64,000 bases of DNA from Agrobacterium tumefaciens (lineage in GTDB: Bacteria > Pseudomonadota > Alphaproteobacteria > Rhizobiales > Rhizobiaceae). The position numbers and the translations under genes are program-made. Where the stretch lies: positions 2,601,001 through 2,665,000 of the forward strand of contig NZ_CP039903.1 in the NCBI RefSeq assembly GCF_005221385.1, written 5' to 3'. Below, in pieces: positions 28,684-37,631 of the stretch. Position 1 is the stretch's first letter. The number at the start of each line of letters is the position of its first letter. The notes under the pieces were generated by a model that did not search any database, had not been told where the DNA came from, and saw nothing but the letters and a program-made list of their open reading frames with translations.

Positions 28684-29400
28684 ATGACGCTGGAGTTCAA
28701 TCAGATACATCGCAACGACCATCTGCCCGGCCGGATCGCCGCAGAGATCGCACGCGAGATCAATGATTCGAAACTCGGGCCGGGAGACAGGCTGCCGACG
28801 GAACATGTGCTTGCAAAAACCTTCGGCGTCAGCCGCTCGGTCATCCGCGAGGCAATCGCGCAATTGCGCAACGAAGGCTTCGTTGAAACGCGGCAGGGCG
28901 TCGGCGCATTCGTCACCGATCCCCGGCAAAGACTGTCCATCCGCATCGAGCGCTCCCGCCTGAACGACCCGGAAAATTTCCGTGATCTCTTCCAGCTTCG
29001 TATGCCGCTCGAAATCGAGGCAGCGGGTCTGGCAGCGCTGCACCGCAGCCCGCAGCAGCTGACGCGGCTCGCTGCAGCGCTGGAAAAGATGAAGACTGCC
29101 GACGACTGGTCGACGGAGGGCGTGGCGGCCGATCTCGACTTCCACCGCATTCTGGCGGAAGCGACGCAGAATGAATATTTCCTGATGTTCCTCGGCTTCA
29201 TTGCCGAACGCATCAGCTCGGCGATCAACATCGCTTTCGCACGCGCGGTTTTCGGAGAAATTCTCGAAGTGACAATCGCCGAACATGTGGCAATCTACGA
29301 GGCAGTCGAAAGCGCAGACGCGACTGCGGCCAAGAATGCGATGCGCAGACATCTGATCGGCGCAGCAAGCCGGGTCAACCTCGAACTGGATATATTCTGA
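28684..29400 (+). CDS. GntR-family regulator, FadR subfamily
   Basis: A 238-residue regulator starting at ATG 28684 (MTLEFNQIHRNDHLPGRIAA), with GGGAG about 7 bases upstream; longer in-frame starts lack ribosome sites. Residues about 13-75 form the winged HTH (PGDRLPTEHVLAKTFGVSRS, then VIREAIAQLRNEGFVETRQG). Residues about 95-230 are an FCD ligand domain with the usual metal-binding acid and histidines (LDFHRILAEAT, IAEHVAIYEA, MRRHLIG). It is embedded in the sugar-acid cluster, so its likely ligand is a pathway acid and its likely targets are the palindromes at 26984 and 29536. Confidence 0.94.
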   Translation: MTLEFNQIHRNDHLPGRIAAEIAREINDSKLGPGDRLPTEHVLAKTFGVSRSVIREAIAQLRNEGFVETRQGVGAFVTDPRQRLSIRIERSRLNDPENFRDLFQLRMPLEIEAAGLAALHRSPQQLTRLAAALEKMKTADDWSTEGVAADLDFHRILAEATQNEYFLMFLGFIAERISSAINIAFARAVFGEILEVTIAEHVAIYEAVESADATAAKNAMRRHLIGAASRVNLELDIF

Positions 29401-29535
29401 GGATAATAAGGCCTCAACCGCAAAGCTATAGGACAGGTTTTACGGCTTTCCGGTAATCCAGGGGCGAAAGACGATAATTTTGTCTTCTGGACCGCTAGAC
29501 TCGTCAGAAAAGTCATACTAAGAAGAATAAGATTA

Positions 29536-29550
29536 GGTTGTCAGACATCC
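29536..29550. promoter_or_regulatory. Palindromic operator, probable GntR/FadR-type site 2
   Basis: GGTTGTCAGACATCC matches the palindrome at 26984-27002 over 12 of 15 core positions and contains a TnGTnnnACnA-type core (TTGTCAGACAT). It lies 54 bases before the XylX-like start. A further half-site, ATTGTCTGGA, follows at 29575-29584. Confidence 0.65.
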
Positions 29551-29604
29551 AGACAATAAGACCGCAGGAGGCGGATTGTCTGGAGGGCTGAAGGGGAGGA
29601 CTAC

Positions 29605-30765
29605 ATGACCGGCACCAGGTCCATCGACGCTACCGCAATTTTGCCTGAAGATTCCGAGAACGCGCTGCTCGTCGGCCGCGTCTGGTCGAAAAGCGAAGGC
29701 GGCCCCTGCCCGGTTCTGCTCAAGGACGGCGTCCTTTACGACCTTACCTCCATCTCACCCACCATGTCCGAACTTCTGGAAAAGACGGATCTCGTGGAGC
29801 GGCTTGCCGACACCGGCACTTTCGTCGCACTCGGCGCGCTCGAAGCCTTTCTGGACGGCTCCGCCGGCGAGCTTCTTGCCCCCAACGACATTCAAGCCGT
29901 CAAGGCCGCCGGTGTCACCTTCGCCGACAGCATGCTGGAACGCGTGATCGAAGAGCAGGCCAAGGGCGACCCGCTTCGTGCGCAGGAAATCCGCGGAAGA
30001 CTGGCGCCGGTTCTCGGCGACAATCTCAAGGGACTTGAGGCCGGCTCTGAAAAAGCGGCCGAAGTGAAAAAACTGCTTCAGGAAATGGGCCTCTGGTCGC
30101 AATATCTGGAAGTGGGTATCGGCCCGGATGCGGAAATATTCTCCAAGGCGCAGGCCATGGCTTCGGTCGGTTGCGGCGCGCTGATCGGCGTTCACCCGAA
30201 GTCGCAATGGAACAACCCGGAGCCGGAAGTGGTACTCGCCATCGCCTCCGACGGCCGCATCGTCGGCGCGACGCTTGGCAACGACGTCAACCTGCGCGAT
30301 TTCGAAGGCCGCTCCGCCCTGCTGCTCAGCAAGGCGAAGGACAACAACGCATCCTGCGCGATCGGCCCCTTCATCCGCCTGTTTGACGGACGCTTCACCA
30401 TCGACGACGTGAAGAAGTCGCAAATCTCGCTTCTGGTTGAAGGCGAAGACGGTTTCACCATGACGGGTGTAAGCCCCATGGAGGCCATCAGCCGCACGCC
30501 GGAAAACCTTGCGTCCCAGCTCCTGAACCGCAATCATCAATATCCTGACGGAGCCGTCTTTTTCCTTGGCACGATGTTCGCACCGGTAAAGGATCGTCAT
30601 GGGCCGGGTCTCGGTTTCACCCATTCCAGGGGCGACCGTGTCGAAATCTCCTCGCCCAAGCTCGGCAAGTTGATCAATTGGGTCGCGACAACAGACGAAT
30701 GCCCGGAATGGACATTCGGCACCGCGGCCCTGATGCGCAATCTGGCGAAACGCGGGCTACTCTGA
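29605..30765 (+). CDS. 2-keto-3-deoxy-sugar-acid dehydratase, fumarylacetoacetate hydrolase family (XylX-like)
   Basis: A 386-residue FAH-superfamily protein. Long blocks such as LLQEMGLWSQYLEVGIGPDA, NNPEPEVVLAIASDGRIVGA and LLLSKAKDNNASCAIGPFIR correspond closely, as I recall, to Caulobacter XylX. That enzyme dehydrates 2-keto-3-deoxy-D-arabinonate/xylonate to 2-oxoglutarate semialdehyde in the Weimberg pathway. The metal-binding E.E.VL pattern of the family is present in NNPEPEVVLAI. It pairs logically with the D-xylonate-type dehydratase of the minus arm. The semialdehyde dehydrogenase that would complete the route to 2-oxoglutarate is not in the window. The start has GGGGAGG close upstream and the operator at 29536. 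Confidence 0.93.
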   Translation: MTGTRSIDATAILPEDSENALLVGRVWSKSEGGPCPVLLKDGVLYDLTSISPTMSELLEKTDLVERLADTGTFVALGALEAFLDGSAGELLAPNDIQAVKAAGVTFADSMLERVIEEQAKGDPLRAQEIRGRLAPVLGDNLKGLEAGSEKAAEVKKLLQEMGLWSQYLEVGIGPDAEIFSKAQAMASVGCGALIGVHPKSQWNNPEPEVVLAIASDGRIVGATLGNDVNLRDFEGRSALLLSKAKDNNASCAIGPFIRLFDGRFTIDDVKKSQISLLVEGEDGFTMTGVSPMEAISRTPENLASQLLNRNHQYPDGAVFFLGTMFAPVKDRHGPGLGFTHSRGDRVEISSPKLGKLINWVATTDECPEWTFGTAALMRNLAKRGLL

Positions 30766-30870
30766 GCGATCAGCAGAGGGTACGTGCAATTTTTGCGAAA
30801 AACCCATAGGTGGAGCATTGGCGGCAATCCTTAGCCGTAAATGCTTCAGATATTTCTTCGGGAGGGGAAA

Positions 30871-31401
30871 ATGCAAAAGACCATCAATCTCTTTTACCGG
30901 ATTCTCGAAATCATTCTCGTCCTGCTGCTCGCCGGCATGTCGATCATGGTCTTCGTCAACGTCGTCATGCGTTACACGATGAATTCCGGCATCAACATCT
31001 CGGAAGAACTGTCGCGCTATTTCTTCGTGTGGCTGACTTTCATCGGCGCCGTGTTGACCTTTCGCGAAAACAGCCACATGGGCATTGAAACGCTCGTGAT
31101 GTTCCTGTCGCGCCGCGCCCGCGTCTTTTGCATGATCGCGTCGAACATCATCATCCTGGCCTGTTCCGCCATCTTCTTCTGGGGAACCTGGAAGCAGTCC
31201 GCCATCAATGCCAGCATGCATGCCCCTGTCACCAAGCTTTCGATGATCTGGGTCTATGGCATCGGCATGTTCACCGGCGGCCTGATGTTCATCATCGCAC
31301 TGGAACGCCTGTACCGCTATTTGACCGGTCGCGTCACAGAGGATGAAATCGCCCAGTTCGCGGGCGAGAACCTGACGATCGAACAGCTTTCGGAGCGCTG
31401 A
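30871..31401 (+). CDS. TRAP transporter small membrane subunit (DctQ family)
   Basis: A 176-residue, four-helix protein that starts at ATG 30871 (MQKTINLFYRILEIILVLLL), with GGGAGGGG 5 bases upstream; the in-frame ATG at 30841 has no ribosome site. It carries the family elements VFVNVVMRYTMNSGINISEE and LSRYFFVWLTFIGAVLTFRE. It pairs with the large permease subunit encoded 4 bases downstream to form a Na+-driven solute importer fed by the binding protein at 32723. The substrate is presumably the sugar acid handled by this cluster. Confidence 0.94.
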   Translation: MQKTINLFYRILEIILVLLLAGMSIMVFVNVVMRYTMNSGINISEELSRYFFVWLTFIGAVLTFRENSHMGIETLVMFLSRRARVFCMIASNIIILACSAIFFWGTWKQSAINASMHAPVTKLSMIWVYGIGMFTGGLMFIIALERLYRYLTGRVTEDEIAQFAGENLTIEQLSER

Positions 31402-31405
31402 TACC

Positions 31406-32683
31406 ATGACACTTTTCGTTTTTGTCGGCTCTCTGCTGGGAGCAATGGCGATTGGCGTTCCCGTCGCCTTCTCCCTGATGTTCTGCGGCGTCGTGCTCAT
31501 GTGGTACATGGGCATGTTCAACACCGCGATCATCGCCCAGAACATGATTTCGGGCGCAGACACCTTCACGCTGCTCGCCATCCCCTTCTTCATTCTGGCT
31601 GGCGAACTGATGAATTCCGGTGGTCTCTCCCGCCGCATCATCGACTTCGCGATCGCGCTTGTCGGCCATATCCGTGGCGGCCTCGGCATCGTGGCGATCG
31701 TCGCGGCCATCATCATGGCCAGCATCTCCGGTTCGGCCGCAGCTGATACCGCAGCCCTTGCCGCGATCCTCATTCCGATGATGGCGAAGGCCGGCTACAA
31801 TATCCCGCGCTCCGGCGGCCTCATTGCCGCAGGTGGCATCATCGCCCCGGTCATTCCGCCGTCCATGGCCTTCATTGTCTTCGGTGTCGCCGCCAACGTC
31901 TCGATCACCCAGCTTTTCCTCGCCGGCATCGTTCCGGGTATTCTGATGGGCACATCGCTCATCATCGCCTGGCTGATCGTGGTGCGTAAGGACAACGTAA
32001 AGCCCCTGCCCAAGACTTCGGGCAAGGAACGTCTGCTCGTGACTGCTCGTGCCGGCTGGGCGCTCGGCATGCCTGTCATCATTCTCGGCGGCATCAAGGC
32101 CGGCATCATGACACCGACGGAAGCCGCCGTCGTTGCCGCCGCCTATGCGCTGTTTGTCGGCATGGTGATCTATCGCGAATTGAAGCCGGCGGACCTGTTT
32201 CACGTGCTCCTGCGTGCCGCCAAGAGCACCTCGATCATCATGTTCCTCGTCTGCGCAGCACTCGTCTCCGCGTGGCTCATCACGGCTGCGAATATTCCGA
32301 ACGAAGTGGCAGGCTATATCGAGCCGCTGATCGATCGCCCGATGCTGCTGATGGCCGCCATGATGGTGCTGGTTTTCATCGTCGGCACCGCGCTTGACCT
32401 GACGCCGACCATCCTGATCCTGACGCCTGTTCTGATGCCTATCGTCAAGCAGGCAGGCATCGATCCGGTCTATTTCGGTGTACTCTTCATCATCAACAAC
32501 GCCATCGGCCTGATTACCCCTCCGGTTGGCGTCGTTCTGAACGTCGTCAGCGGTGTCGGGCGTATCCCGCTCGGCAAGGTCACGGTCGGCGTCTGGCCGT
32601 TCCTCGTTGCCGAAACCATCGTCTTGGCGCTGCTGGTGATTTTCCCGGATATCGTCCTGGTACCTCTGCAGTACCTTCGTTAA
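31406..32683 (+). CDS. TRAP transporter large permease subunit (DctM family)
   Basis: A 425-residue permease of about 12 helices, the ion-coupled transport channel. It shows AIPFFILAGELMNSGGLSRR, the signature ASISGSAAADTAALAAILIP, and the second half-repeat VGTALDLTPTILILTPVLMP and NAIGLITPPVGVVLNVVSGV. There are 4 bases after the small subunit and 39 before the binding protein, so the three form one operon. Full family length, no defects. Confidence 0.96.
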   Translation: MTLFVFVGSLLGAMAIGVPVAFSLMFCGVVLMWYMGMFNTAIIAQNMISGADTFTLLAIPFFILAGELMNSGGLSRRIIDFAIALVGHIRGGLGIVAIVAAIIMASISGSAAADTAALAAILIPMMAKAGYNIPRSGGLIAAGGIIAPVIPPSMAFIVFGVAANVSITQLFLAGIVPGILMGTSLIIAWLIVVRKDNVKPLPKTSGKERLLVTARAGWALGMPVIILGGIKAGIMTPTEAAVVAAAYALFVGMVIYRELKPADLFHVLLRAAKSTSIIMFLVCAALVSAWLITAANIPNEVAGYIEPLIDRPMLLMAAMMVLVFIVGTALDLTPTILILTPVLMPIVKQAGIDPVYFGVLFIINNAIGLITPPVGVVLNVVSGVGRIPLGKVTVGVWPFLVAETIVLALLVIFPDIVLVPLQYLR

Positions 32684-32722
32684 CCGATACTTTTTCTCGA
32701 CCACAATCCAAGGGAGGATATT

Positions 32723-33730
32723 ATGAGAAAGCTTCTTCTGACCACAACCGCCATCGCTTTTGCCGTTGGCGCCGCAGCACCGGCAATGGCTGAATTCAAC
32801 AGCCGTAACATCCGCGTGTCGAACGGCATCAACCAGGATCACCCGGTTGGCAATGGCATCAAGGCCATGCAGGCCTGCCTCGACGACAAGTCGGGCGGCA
32901 AGCTGAAGCTGACGGCATTCTGGGGCGGCGCTCTCGGCGGCGACCTTCAGGCAACACAGGCCCTGCGCTCCGGCGTTCAGGAAGCCGTCGTGACGTCCTC
33001 GTCGCCGCTCGTCGGCCTCATCCCGTCGCTCGGCGTATTCGACCTGCCGTTCCTGTTTGCGAACGACAAGGAAGCTGACGCGGTCATGGACGGCGCTTTC
33101 GGCGACATGATGAACAAGAAGCTGGAAGAACAGGGCCTCGTAAACCTGGCCTATTGGGAAAACGGCTTCCGCAACCTGTCGAACTCCAAGCATGCCGTAA
33201 ACAAGTGGGAAGATTTCTCGGGCCTCAAGGTCCGCGTGATGCAGAACAACATCTTCCTCGACACCTTCCAGAACCTCGGCGCCAATGCGACGCCGATGGC
33301 TTTCGGCGAAGTCTTCTCGGCGCTTGAAACCAACGCCATCGACGCGCAGGAAAACCCCTATGTGACGATCGACACCTCCAAGTTCTACGAGGTGCAGAAG
33401 TACATCACCGAGACGAACCACGCCTACACGCCGTTCCTCTTCCTCTTCTCCAAGCCGATCTTCGACAGCTATACGCCCGAAGAACAGACGGCCCTGCGTG
33501 AATGCGCAGTCGTCGGCCGCGACGAAGAGCGCAAGGTCATCCGCGAACTGAACCAGAAGTCGCTGGAAAAGATCAAGGCTGCCGGTCTCGAGGTCAACTC
33601 GCTGTCTCCGGAAGAGCAGGCGCGTATCCGCGAGAAGTCGATGGTCGTTTACGAAAAGCACAAGGCTGAAATCGGCGCAGACGTTGTTGACGCCGTTCTG
33701 GCCGACCTGAAGAAAATCCGCGGCCAGTAA
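32723..33730 (+). CDS. TRAP transporter periplasmic solute-binding protein (DctP family)
   Basis: A 335-residue secreted binding protein. The signal peptide MRKLLLTTTAIAFAVGAAAP ends with a likely cleavage site at AMA/EF (about residue 23). The DctP fold follows, with LRSGVQEAVVTSSSPLVGLI, GLKVRVMQNNIFLDTFQNLG (the arginine that usually holds the carboxylate) and FSALETNAIDAQENPY. That arginine agrees with an organic-acid ligand such as an aldonate. Strong ribosome site AAGGGAGG precedes the ATG. Last gene of the plus arm, followed by a strong hairpin. Confidence 0.95.
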   Translation: MRKLLLTTTAIAFAVGAAAPAMAEFNSRNIRVSNGINQDHPVGNGIKAMQACLDDKSGGKLKLTAFWGGALGGDLQATQALRSGVQEAVVTSSSPLVGLIPSLGVFDLPFLFANDKEADAVMDGAFGDMMNKKLEEQGLVNLAYWENGFRNLSNSKHAVNKWEDFSGLKVRVMQNNIFLDTFQNLGANATPMAFGEVFSALETNAIDAQENPYVTIDTSKFYEVQKYITETNHAYTPFLFLFSKPIFDSYTPEEQTALRECAVVGRDEERKVIRELNQKSLEKIKAAGLEVNSLSPEEQARIREKSMVVYEKHKAEIGADVVDAVLADLKKIRGQ

Positions 33731-33747
33731 GCCTGACTGTATTGAAT

Positions 33748-33785
33748 AAAAAACACCCGGAAGCTCGCTTCCGGGTGTTTTCGTT
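33748..33785. terminator. Bidirectional intrinsic terminator (TRAP operon / acsA)
   Basis: AAAACACCCGGAAGC and GCTTCCGGGTGTTTT form a perfect 15-bp stem with a 2-base centre. T-runs are present on both strands, suiting convergent dctP-like and acsA ends. Confidence 0.93.
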
Positions 33786-33826
33786 TGCAGAACGAAAAAG
33801 GCTGCCGAAGCAGCCTTTCCAGAAAA

Positions 33827-35782
33827 TCAGGATGCAGTGCGGTTCTGGCGGTTGGCGATAAGGTCTTCCACCACCGCGGGATCGGCAAGCGTCGACGTAT
33901 CCCCCAGTGCACCAAAATCATCCTCGGCGATCTTGCGCAGAATACGCCGCATGATCTTGCCCGAGCGGGTCTTGGGCAGGCCCGGCGCGAACTGGATCTT
34001 GTCCGGCGTTGCGACCGGCCCGATCTCGTTGCGCACATGCTTCACCAGCTCCTCGCGCAGCGCATAATCGCCATTCTGCCCCGCCATCAGCGTGACATAA
34101 CAATAAATGCCCTGTCCCTTGATGGGGTGCGGATAACCAACCACGGCCGCTTCCGAAACGAGATGATGCGATACCAGCGCCGATTCCACTTCGGCCGTGC
34201 CGAGACGGTGGCCTGAAACGTTCAGCACGTCATCGACGCGACCGGTGATCCAGTAATAGCCATCCTCGTCACGCCGGCAGCCATCGCCGGTGAAATACTT
34301 GCCCTTATAGGTCGAGAAGTACGTATCGATAAAGCGTTGATGATCGCCATATACCGACCGCGACTGGCCCGGCCAGCTGTCGGTGATGCAAAGATTGCCG
34401 TCCGCCGGCCCTTCCAGCACATTGCCTTCAGCATCGACAAGCTGCGGCTGCACGCCGAAGAATGGCCGTGTCGCCGAACCCGGTTTCAGATCGGTCGCTC
34501 CGGGCAGCGGCGATATCAGAATGCCACCCGTTTCCGTCTGCCACCAGGTATCAACGATCGGGCTCTTGTCCTCGCCGACCACATGGTAATACCACTCCCA
34601 TGCTTCCGGATTGATCGGCTCGCCGACCGTTCCAAGCAGCCGCAGGCTTTCGCGCGACGAGCGCGTGACGAACTGGTCGCCCGCCCCCATCAGCGACCGG
34701 AGCGCCGTCGGTGCGGTATAGAAGATATTGACCTTGTGCTTGTCGATGACTTCCCAGAAACGACCCTGATCCGGGAAGTTGGGAACGCCTTCGAACATCA
34801 GCGTCGTCGCACAATTCGCAAGCGGCCCGTAGACGATGTAGGAATGGCCGGTAACCCAGCCGACATCGGCCGTACACCAGAAAACCTCGCCATCCTTGTA
34901 GTCGAAGACATATTCATGCGTCATCGACGTATAGACGAGGTAGCCGCCCGTCGTGTGCAGAACGCCCTTCGGCTTGCCAGTGGAACCTGATGTGTAGAGG
35001 ATGAACAGCGGATCTTCCGCCCGCATCTTCGCTGGCGGGCAATCCGGTTTCACCGTGGCGATTTCCTGATGGTACCAGATATCGCGGCCTGGCGCCCAGC
35101 CGGTCTTGCCACCAGTGCGGCGCACGACAAGAACCTTGTTGACGATGACATATTGCTTGGCGGCGATATCGATCGCCTTGTCGGTGTTTTCCTTGAGCGG
35201 GATTGGCTTGCCGCCACGCACGCCTTCATCGCAGGTGATGACGAAGGTTGATTCGCAGTCGACGATACGGCCGGCCAGCGCTTCCGGCGAGAAGCCGCCA
35301 AAGACGACGGAATGCACGGCACCGATGCGGGCGCAGGCGAGCATGGCATAGGCCGCCTCGGGGATCATCGGCATGTAGATGGTGACGCGGTCACCTTTCT
35401 TGACGCCGTGCTTCTTCAGCACATTCGCCAGACGGCAGACATAATCATAGAGCTGGTTATAGGTGATCTTCTTGTCGATATAGGGATTGTCGCCTTCCCA
35501 GATGATCGCCGTGCGCTCGCCATGCGTCTTCAGATGCCTGTCGATACAGTTGTAGGAGACGTTCGTCAGGCCATCCTCGAACCACTTGATCGGTACACGT
35601 CCCTTGAAGGAGGTGTTCTTGACCTTGGTATAGGGCTTGAACCAGTCGATCCGCCGGCCGTGCTTGTCCCAGAATTTTTCCGGATCCTCGACGCTCTCCT
35701 GATACCATTTCTGGTACCGCTCATTGTCGATGAGCGTGCGGGCTTTCGCGGATTTGAGCACCGGGTAGATTTTGGCAGACAT
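33827..35782 (-). CDS. acsA: Acetyl-CoA synthetase
   Basis: A 651-residue AMP-forming ligase that activates acetate to acetyl-CoA. The start is ATG 35782 ([20 protein letters not shown]), preceded by AGGAGGAG; an earlier in-frame start at 35890 adds unconserved residues. It shows the P-loop [20 protein letters not shown], the core WWQTETGGI, the hinge region [20 protein letters not shown] and the acetylatable lysine in [13 protein letters not shown] near the C terminus. This lysine is the usual target of Pat/CobB-type acetylation control. Single gene, divergent from trcR. Confidence 0.97.
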   Translation of the reverse strand: MSAKIYPVLKSAKARTLIDNERYQKWYQESVEDPEKFWDKHGRRIDWFKPYTKVKNTSFKGRVPIKWFEDGLTNVSYNCIDRHLKTHGERTAIIWEGDNPYIDKKITYNQLYDYVCRLANVLKKHGVKKGDRVTIYMPMIPEAAYAMLACARIGAVHSVVFGGFSPEALAGRIVDCESTFVITCDEGVRGGKPIPLKENTDKAIDIAAKQYVIVNKVLVVRRTGGKTGWAPGRDIWYHQEIATVKPDCPPAKMRAEDPLFILYTSGSTGKPKGVLHTTGGYLVYTSMTHEYVFDYKDGEVFWCTADVGWVTGHSYIVYGPLANCATTLMFEGVPNFPDQGRFWEVIDKHKVNIFYTAPTALRSLMGAGDQFVTRSSRESLRLLGTVGEPINPEAWEWYYHVVGEDKSPIVDTWWQTETGGILISPLPGATDLKPGSATRPFFGVQPQLVDAEGNVLEGPADGNLCITDSWPGQSRSVYGDHQRFIDTYFSTYKGKYFTGDGCRRDEDGYYWITGRVDDVLNVSGHRLGTAEVESALVSHHLVSEAAVVGYPHPIKGQGIYCYVTLMAGQNGDYALREELVKHVRNEIGPVATPDKIQFAPGLPKTRSGKIMRRILRKIAEDDFGALGDTSTLADPAVVEDLIANRQNRTAS

Positions 35783-36017
35783 AAACTCCTCCTGAAACCA
35801 AGTATGTCCTGTTATGAGCGCGCCTTGAGACTCCCACCTCAGGCATGTGTTGAATTCATAGCAGTTCAAATGCACACGGCAATTAGACAAAGGTCATTTG
35901 TTTCGCAAAGAATTGCAATTCTGATGCAATGCCGCTATAGAGCCGTCATATCCCGGAAATTCAGTGGTTGATACCACGCCCGCGACACCGGCGCGGACGG
36001 ACAGAAGGACTGTATCT

Positions 36018-36719
36018 ATGGCTCAACAATTGCTCATGCCAAAGGCAACTGCTGTATGGCTGGTTGACAACACCGCGCTGTCGTTCGACCAGATAGCCAC
36101 GTTCTGCAAATTGCATCCGCTGGAAGTCAAGGCGATTGCCGACGGTGAAGCCGCACAGGGCATCAAGGGTCTCGATCCAATCGCGACGGGACAGCTTTCC
36201 CGCGACGAGATCGCCCGCGCCGAAGGCAACCCCAACCACAAGCTCAAGCTTTCCGAGCCGAAGGTGCGCGTGCCGGAATCCAAGCGTCGTGGCCCGCGCT
36301 ACACGCCGGTTTCCAAGCGCCAGGACCGTCCGAACGCCATTCTCTGGCTGGTTCGCAACCATCCGGAACTGAAGGATGCGCAGATTTCGCGTCTCGTCGG
36401 CACAACCAAATCCACCATCGAGCAGATTCGCGACCGCACCCATTGGAATTCGGCCAACCTGACGCCGATGGACCCGGTAACGCTTGGCCTCTGCAGCCAG
36501 ATCGATCTTGACCTTGAAGTCGAACGCGCTTCGCGCGGCCGCCCGCTGCCAACAGCCGAAGAGCTTGGCAACACGCTGCAGCCGGCAACGGCGACGGAAG
36601 GTCTGGATTACAACTTCCAGCGCGAGGAAGAAGAGCAGATCGACGCCGACGCCGTGTTCAAGAAGCTCTCCTCGCTGAAGTCTGCACCGAAGGACGAAGA
36701 CGAGGACGATCAATACTGA
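36018..36719 (+). CDS. trcR: Cell-cycle transcriptional regulator TrcR (DUF1013)
   Basis: A 233-residue protein conserved across alphaproteobacteria. The start is ATG 36018 (MAQQLLMPKATAVWLVDNTA), with AGAAGGAC upstream. It contains an HTH-like N-terminal region (LSFDQIATFCKLHPLEVKAI), a basic middle (KRRGPRYTPVSKRQDRPNAI), a second HTH-like segment (DAQISRLVGTTKSTIEQIRD) and an acidic C terminus. TrcR is described as an essential, cell-cycle-linked regulator associated with RNA polymerase in Caulobacter; the role here is by family. It stands alone, divergent from acsA, with its own terminator. Confidence 0.88.
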   Translation: MAQQLLMPKATAVWLVDNTALSFDQIATFCKLHPLEVKAIADGEAAQGIKGLDPIATGQLSRDEIARAEGNPNHKLKLSEPKVRVPESKRRGPRYTPVSKRQDRPNAILWLVRNHPELKDAQISRLVGTTKSTIEQIRDRTHWNSANLTPMDPVTLGLCSQIDLDLEVERASRGRPLPTAEELGNTLQPATATEGLDYNFQREEEEQIDADAVFKKLSSLKSAPKDEDEDDQY

Positions 36720-36740
36720 TCGAAGTCTTTCCGACATTTG

Positions 36741-36768
36741 AAACCCGGCCGCAGTGCCGGGTTTTTTG
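36741..36768 (+). terminator. Intrinsic terminator of trcR
   Basis: AACCCGGC pairs with GCCGGGTT over a 6-base loop and is followed by TTTTTG, 22 bases after the trcR stop. Confidence 0.88.
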
Positions 36769-36779
36769 TTTTCGAGATT

Positions 36780-37439
36780 TTACCGGCTGCCGAAGATCGC
36801 CGAGCCGACCCGGACGCTGGTGGCACCAAACTCGACGGCGGTTTCGAAATCGCCGGACATGCCCATGGAAAGCTTCTCAAGGCCGCATTGTCTGGCAAGC
36901 TTGGCCAGAAGCGCGAAATGCGGCCCCGGATTTTCCTCCGCCGGCGGAATGCACATCAACCCCTCGACCGGCAGTTTCAAGTCGTCACGGCAAAAAGCCA
37001 CGAAGGCAACGGTTTCACGCGGATCGATGCCGGCCTTCTGCGACTCAAGGCCGGTGTTGACCTGCACATAAAACCGCAGGCTACGGCCCTGTTTGGCGCA
37101 TTCTTCGGAAAGCGCGCGGGCGATCTTCTCCCGGTCGATACTCTGCACGACATCAAACAGCGCCACCGCATCCGCCGCCTTGTTGGATTGCAGCGGTCCG
37201 ATCAGATGCAGCTCGATATCGGATGTCTTCTCCTTGAGGGCAGGCCACTTGCCCTGTGCTTCCTGCACGCGGTTTTCGCCGAACACGCGCTGGCCGGCAT
37301 CGATGACGGGCTGGATCGCTTCCGCGTCGAATGTCTTCGACACCGCAACCAAGGCAACATCCGTCGCCTTGCGGCCGGATTTTTCCGCAACATCCGCAAT
37401 GCGCTGCCTGACATCCTCAAGACGTGCTTCGATTTCCAT
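36780..37439 (-). CDS. YggS-family pyridoxal-phosphate homeostasis protein
   Basis: A 219-residue single-domain fold-type III PLP-binding protein (PLPHP, YggS or PROSC family), which binds and buffers PLP without known catalysis. The PLP lysine is K35 in VALVAVSKTFDAEAI. Also present are FGENRVQEAQGKW, ELHLIGPLQSNKAADAV, and the phosphate-binding end LSMGMSGDFETAVEFGATSV with VRVGSAIFG. The start is ATG 37439; a GTG directly before it is an alternative. Divergent from leuS, convergent with trcR. Confidence 0.94.
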   Translation of the reverse strand: MEIEARLEDVRQRIADVAEKSGRKATDVALVAVSKTFDAEAIQPVIDAGQRVFGENRVQEAQGKWPALKEKTSDIELHLIGPLQSNKAADAVALFDVVQSIDREKIARALSEECAKQGRSLRFYVQVNTGLESQKAGIDPRETVAFVAFCRDDLKLPVEGLMCIPPAEENPGPHFALLAKLARQCGLEKLSMGMSGDFETAVEFGATSVRVGSAIFGSR

Positions 37440-37631
37440 CACAAGACCTTTTTTAAACCGTTCGAACCGCTAACTAGACGCCGATTGCCTTGATGCCAAG
37501 CGGGTTTAGCACCATTTGAGGCACGCTGGCCAAGATTGAACGCCCGAATGCCCCGCCAAACTTGACGCCCCGGTCGTTTCATGGTGAAGGTCAGCGCAAA
37601 TTTTTCCCCTCGATACCCGGAATTTTAGACA

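Noticed and set aside
31334..33661. A 775-codon minus-strand open frame opposite the TRAP genes
   Set aside because: Its composition (very rich in D, R, H, G) is that of an antisense shadow. The plus strand encodes three TRAP subunits in correct order with ribosome sites.
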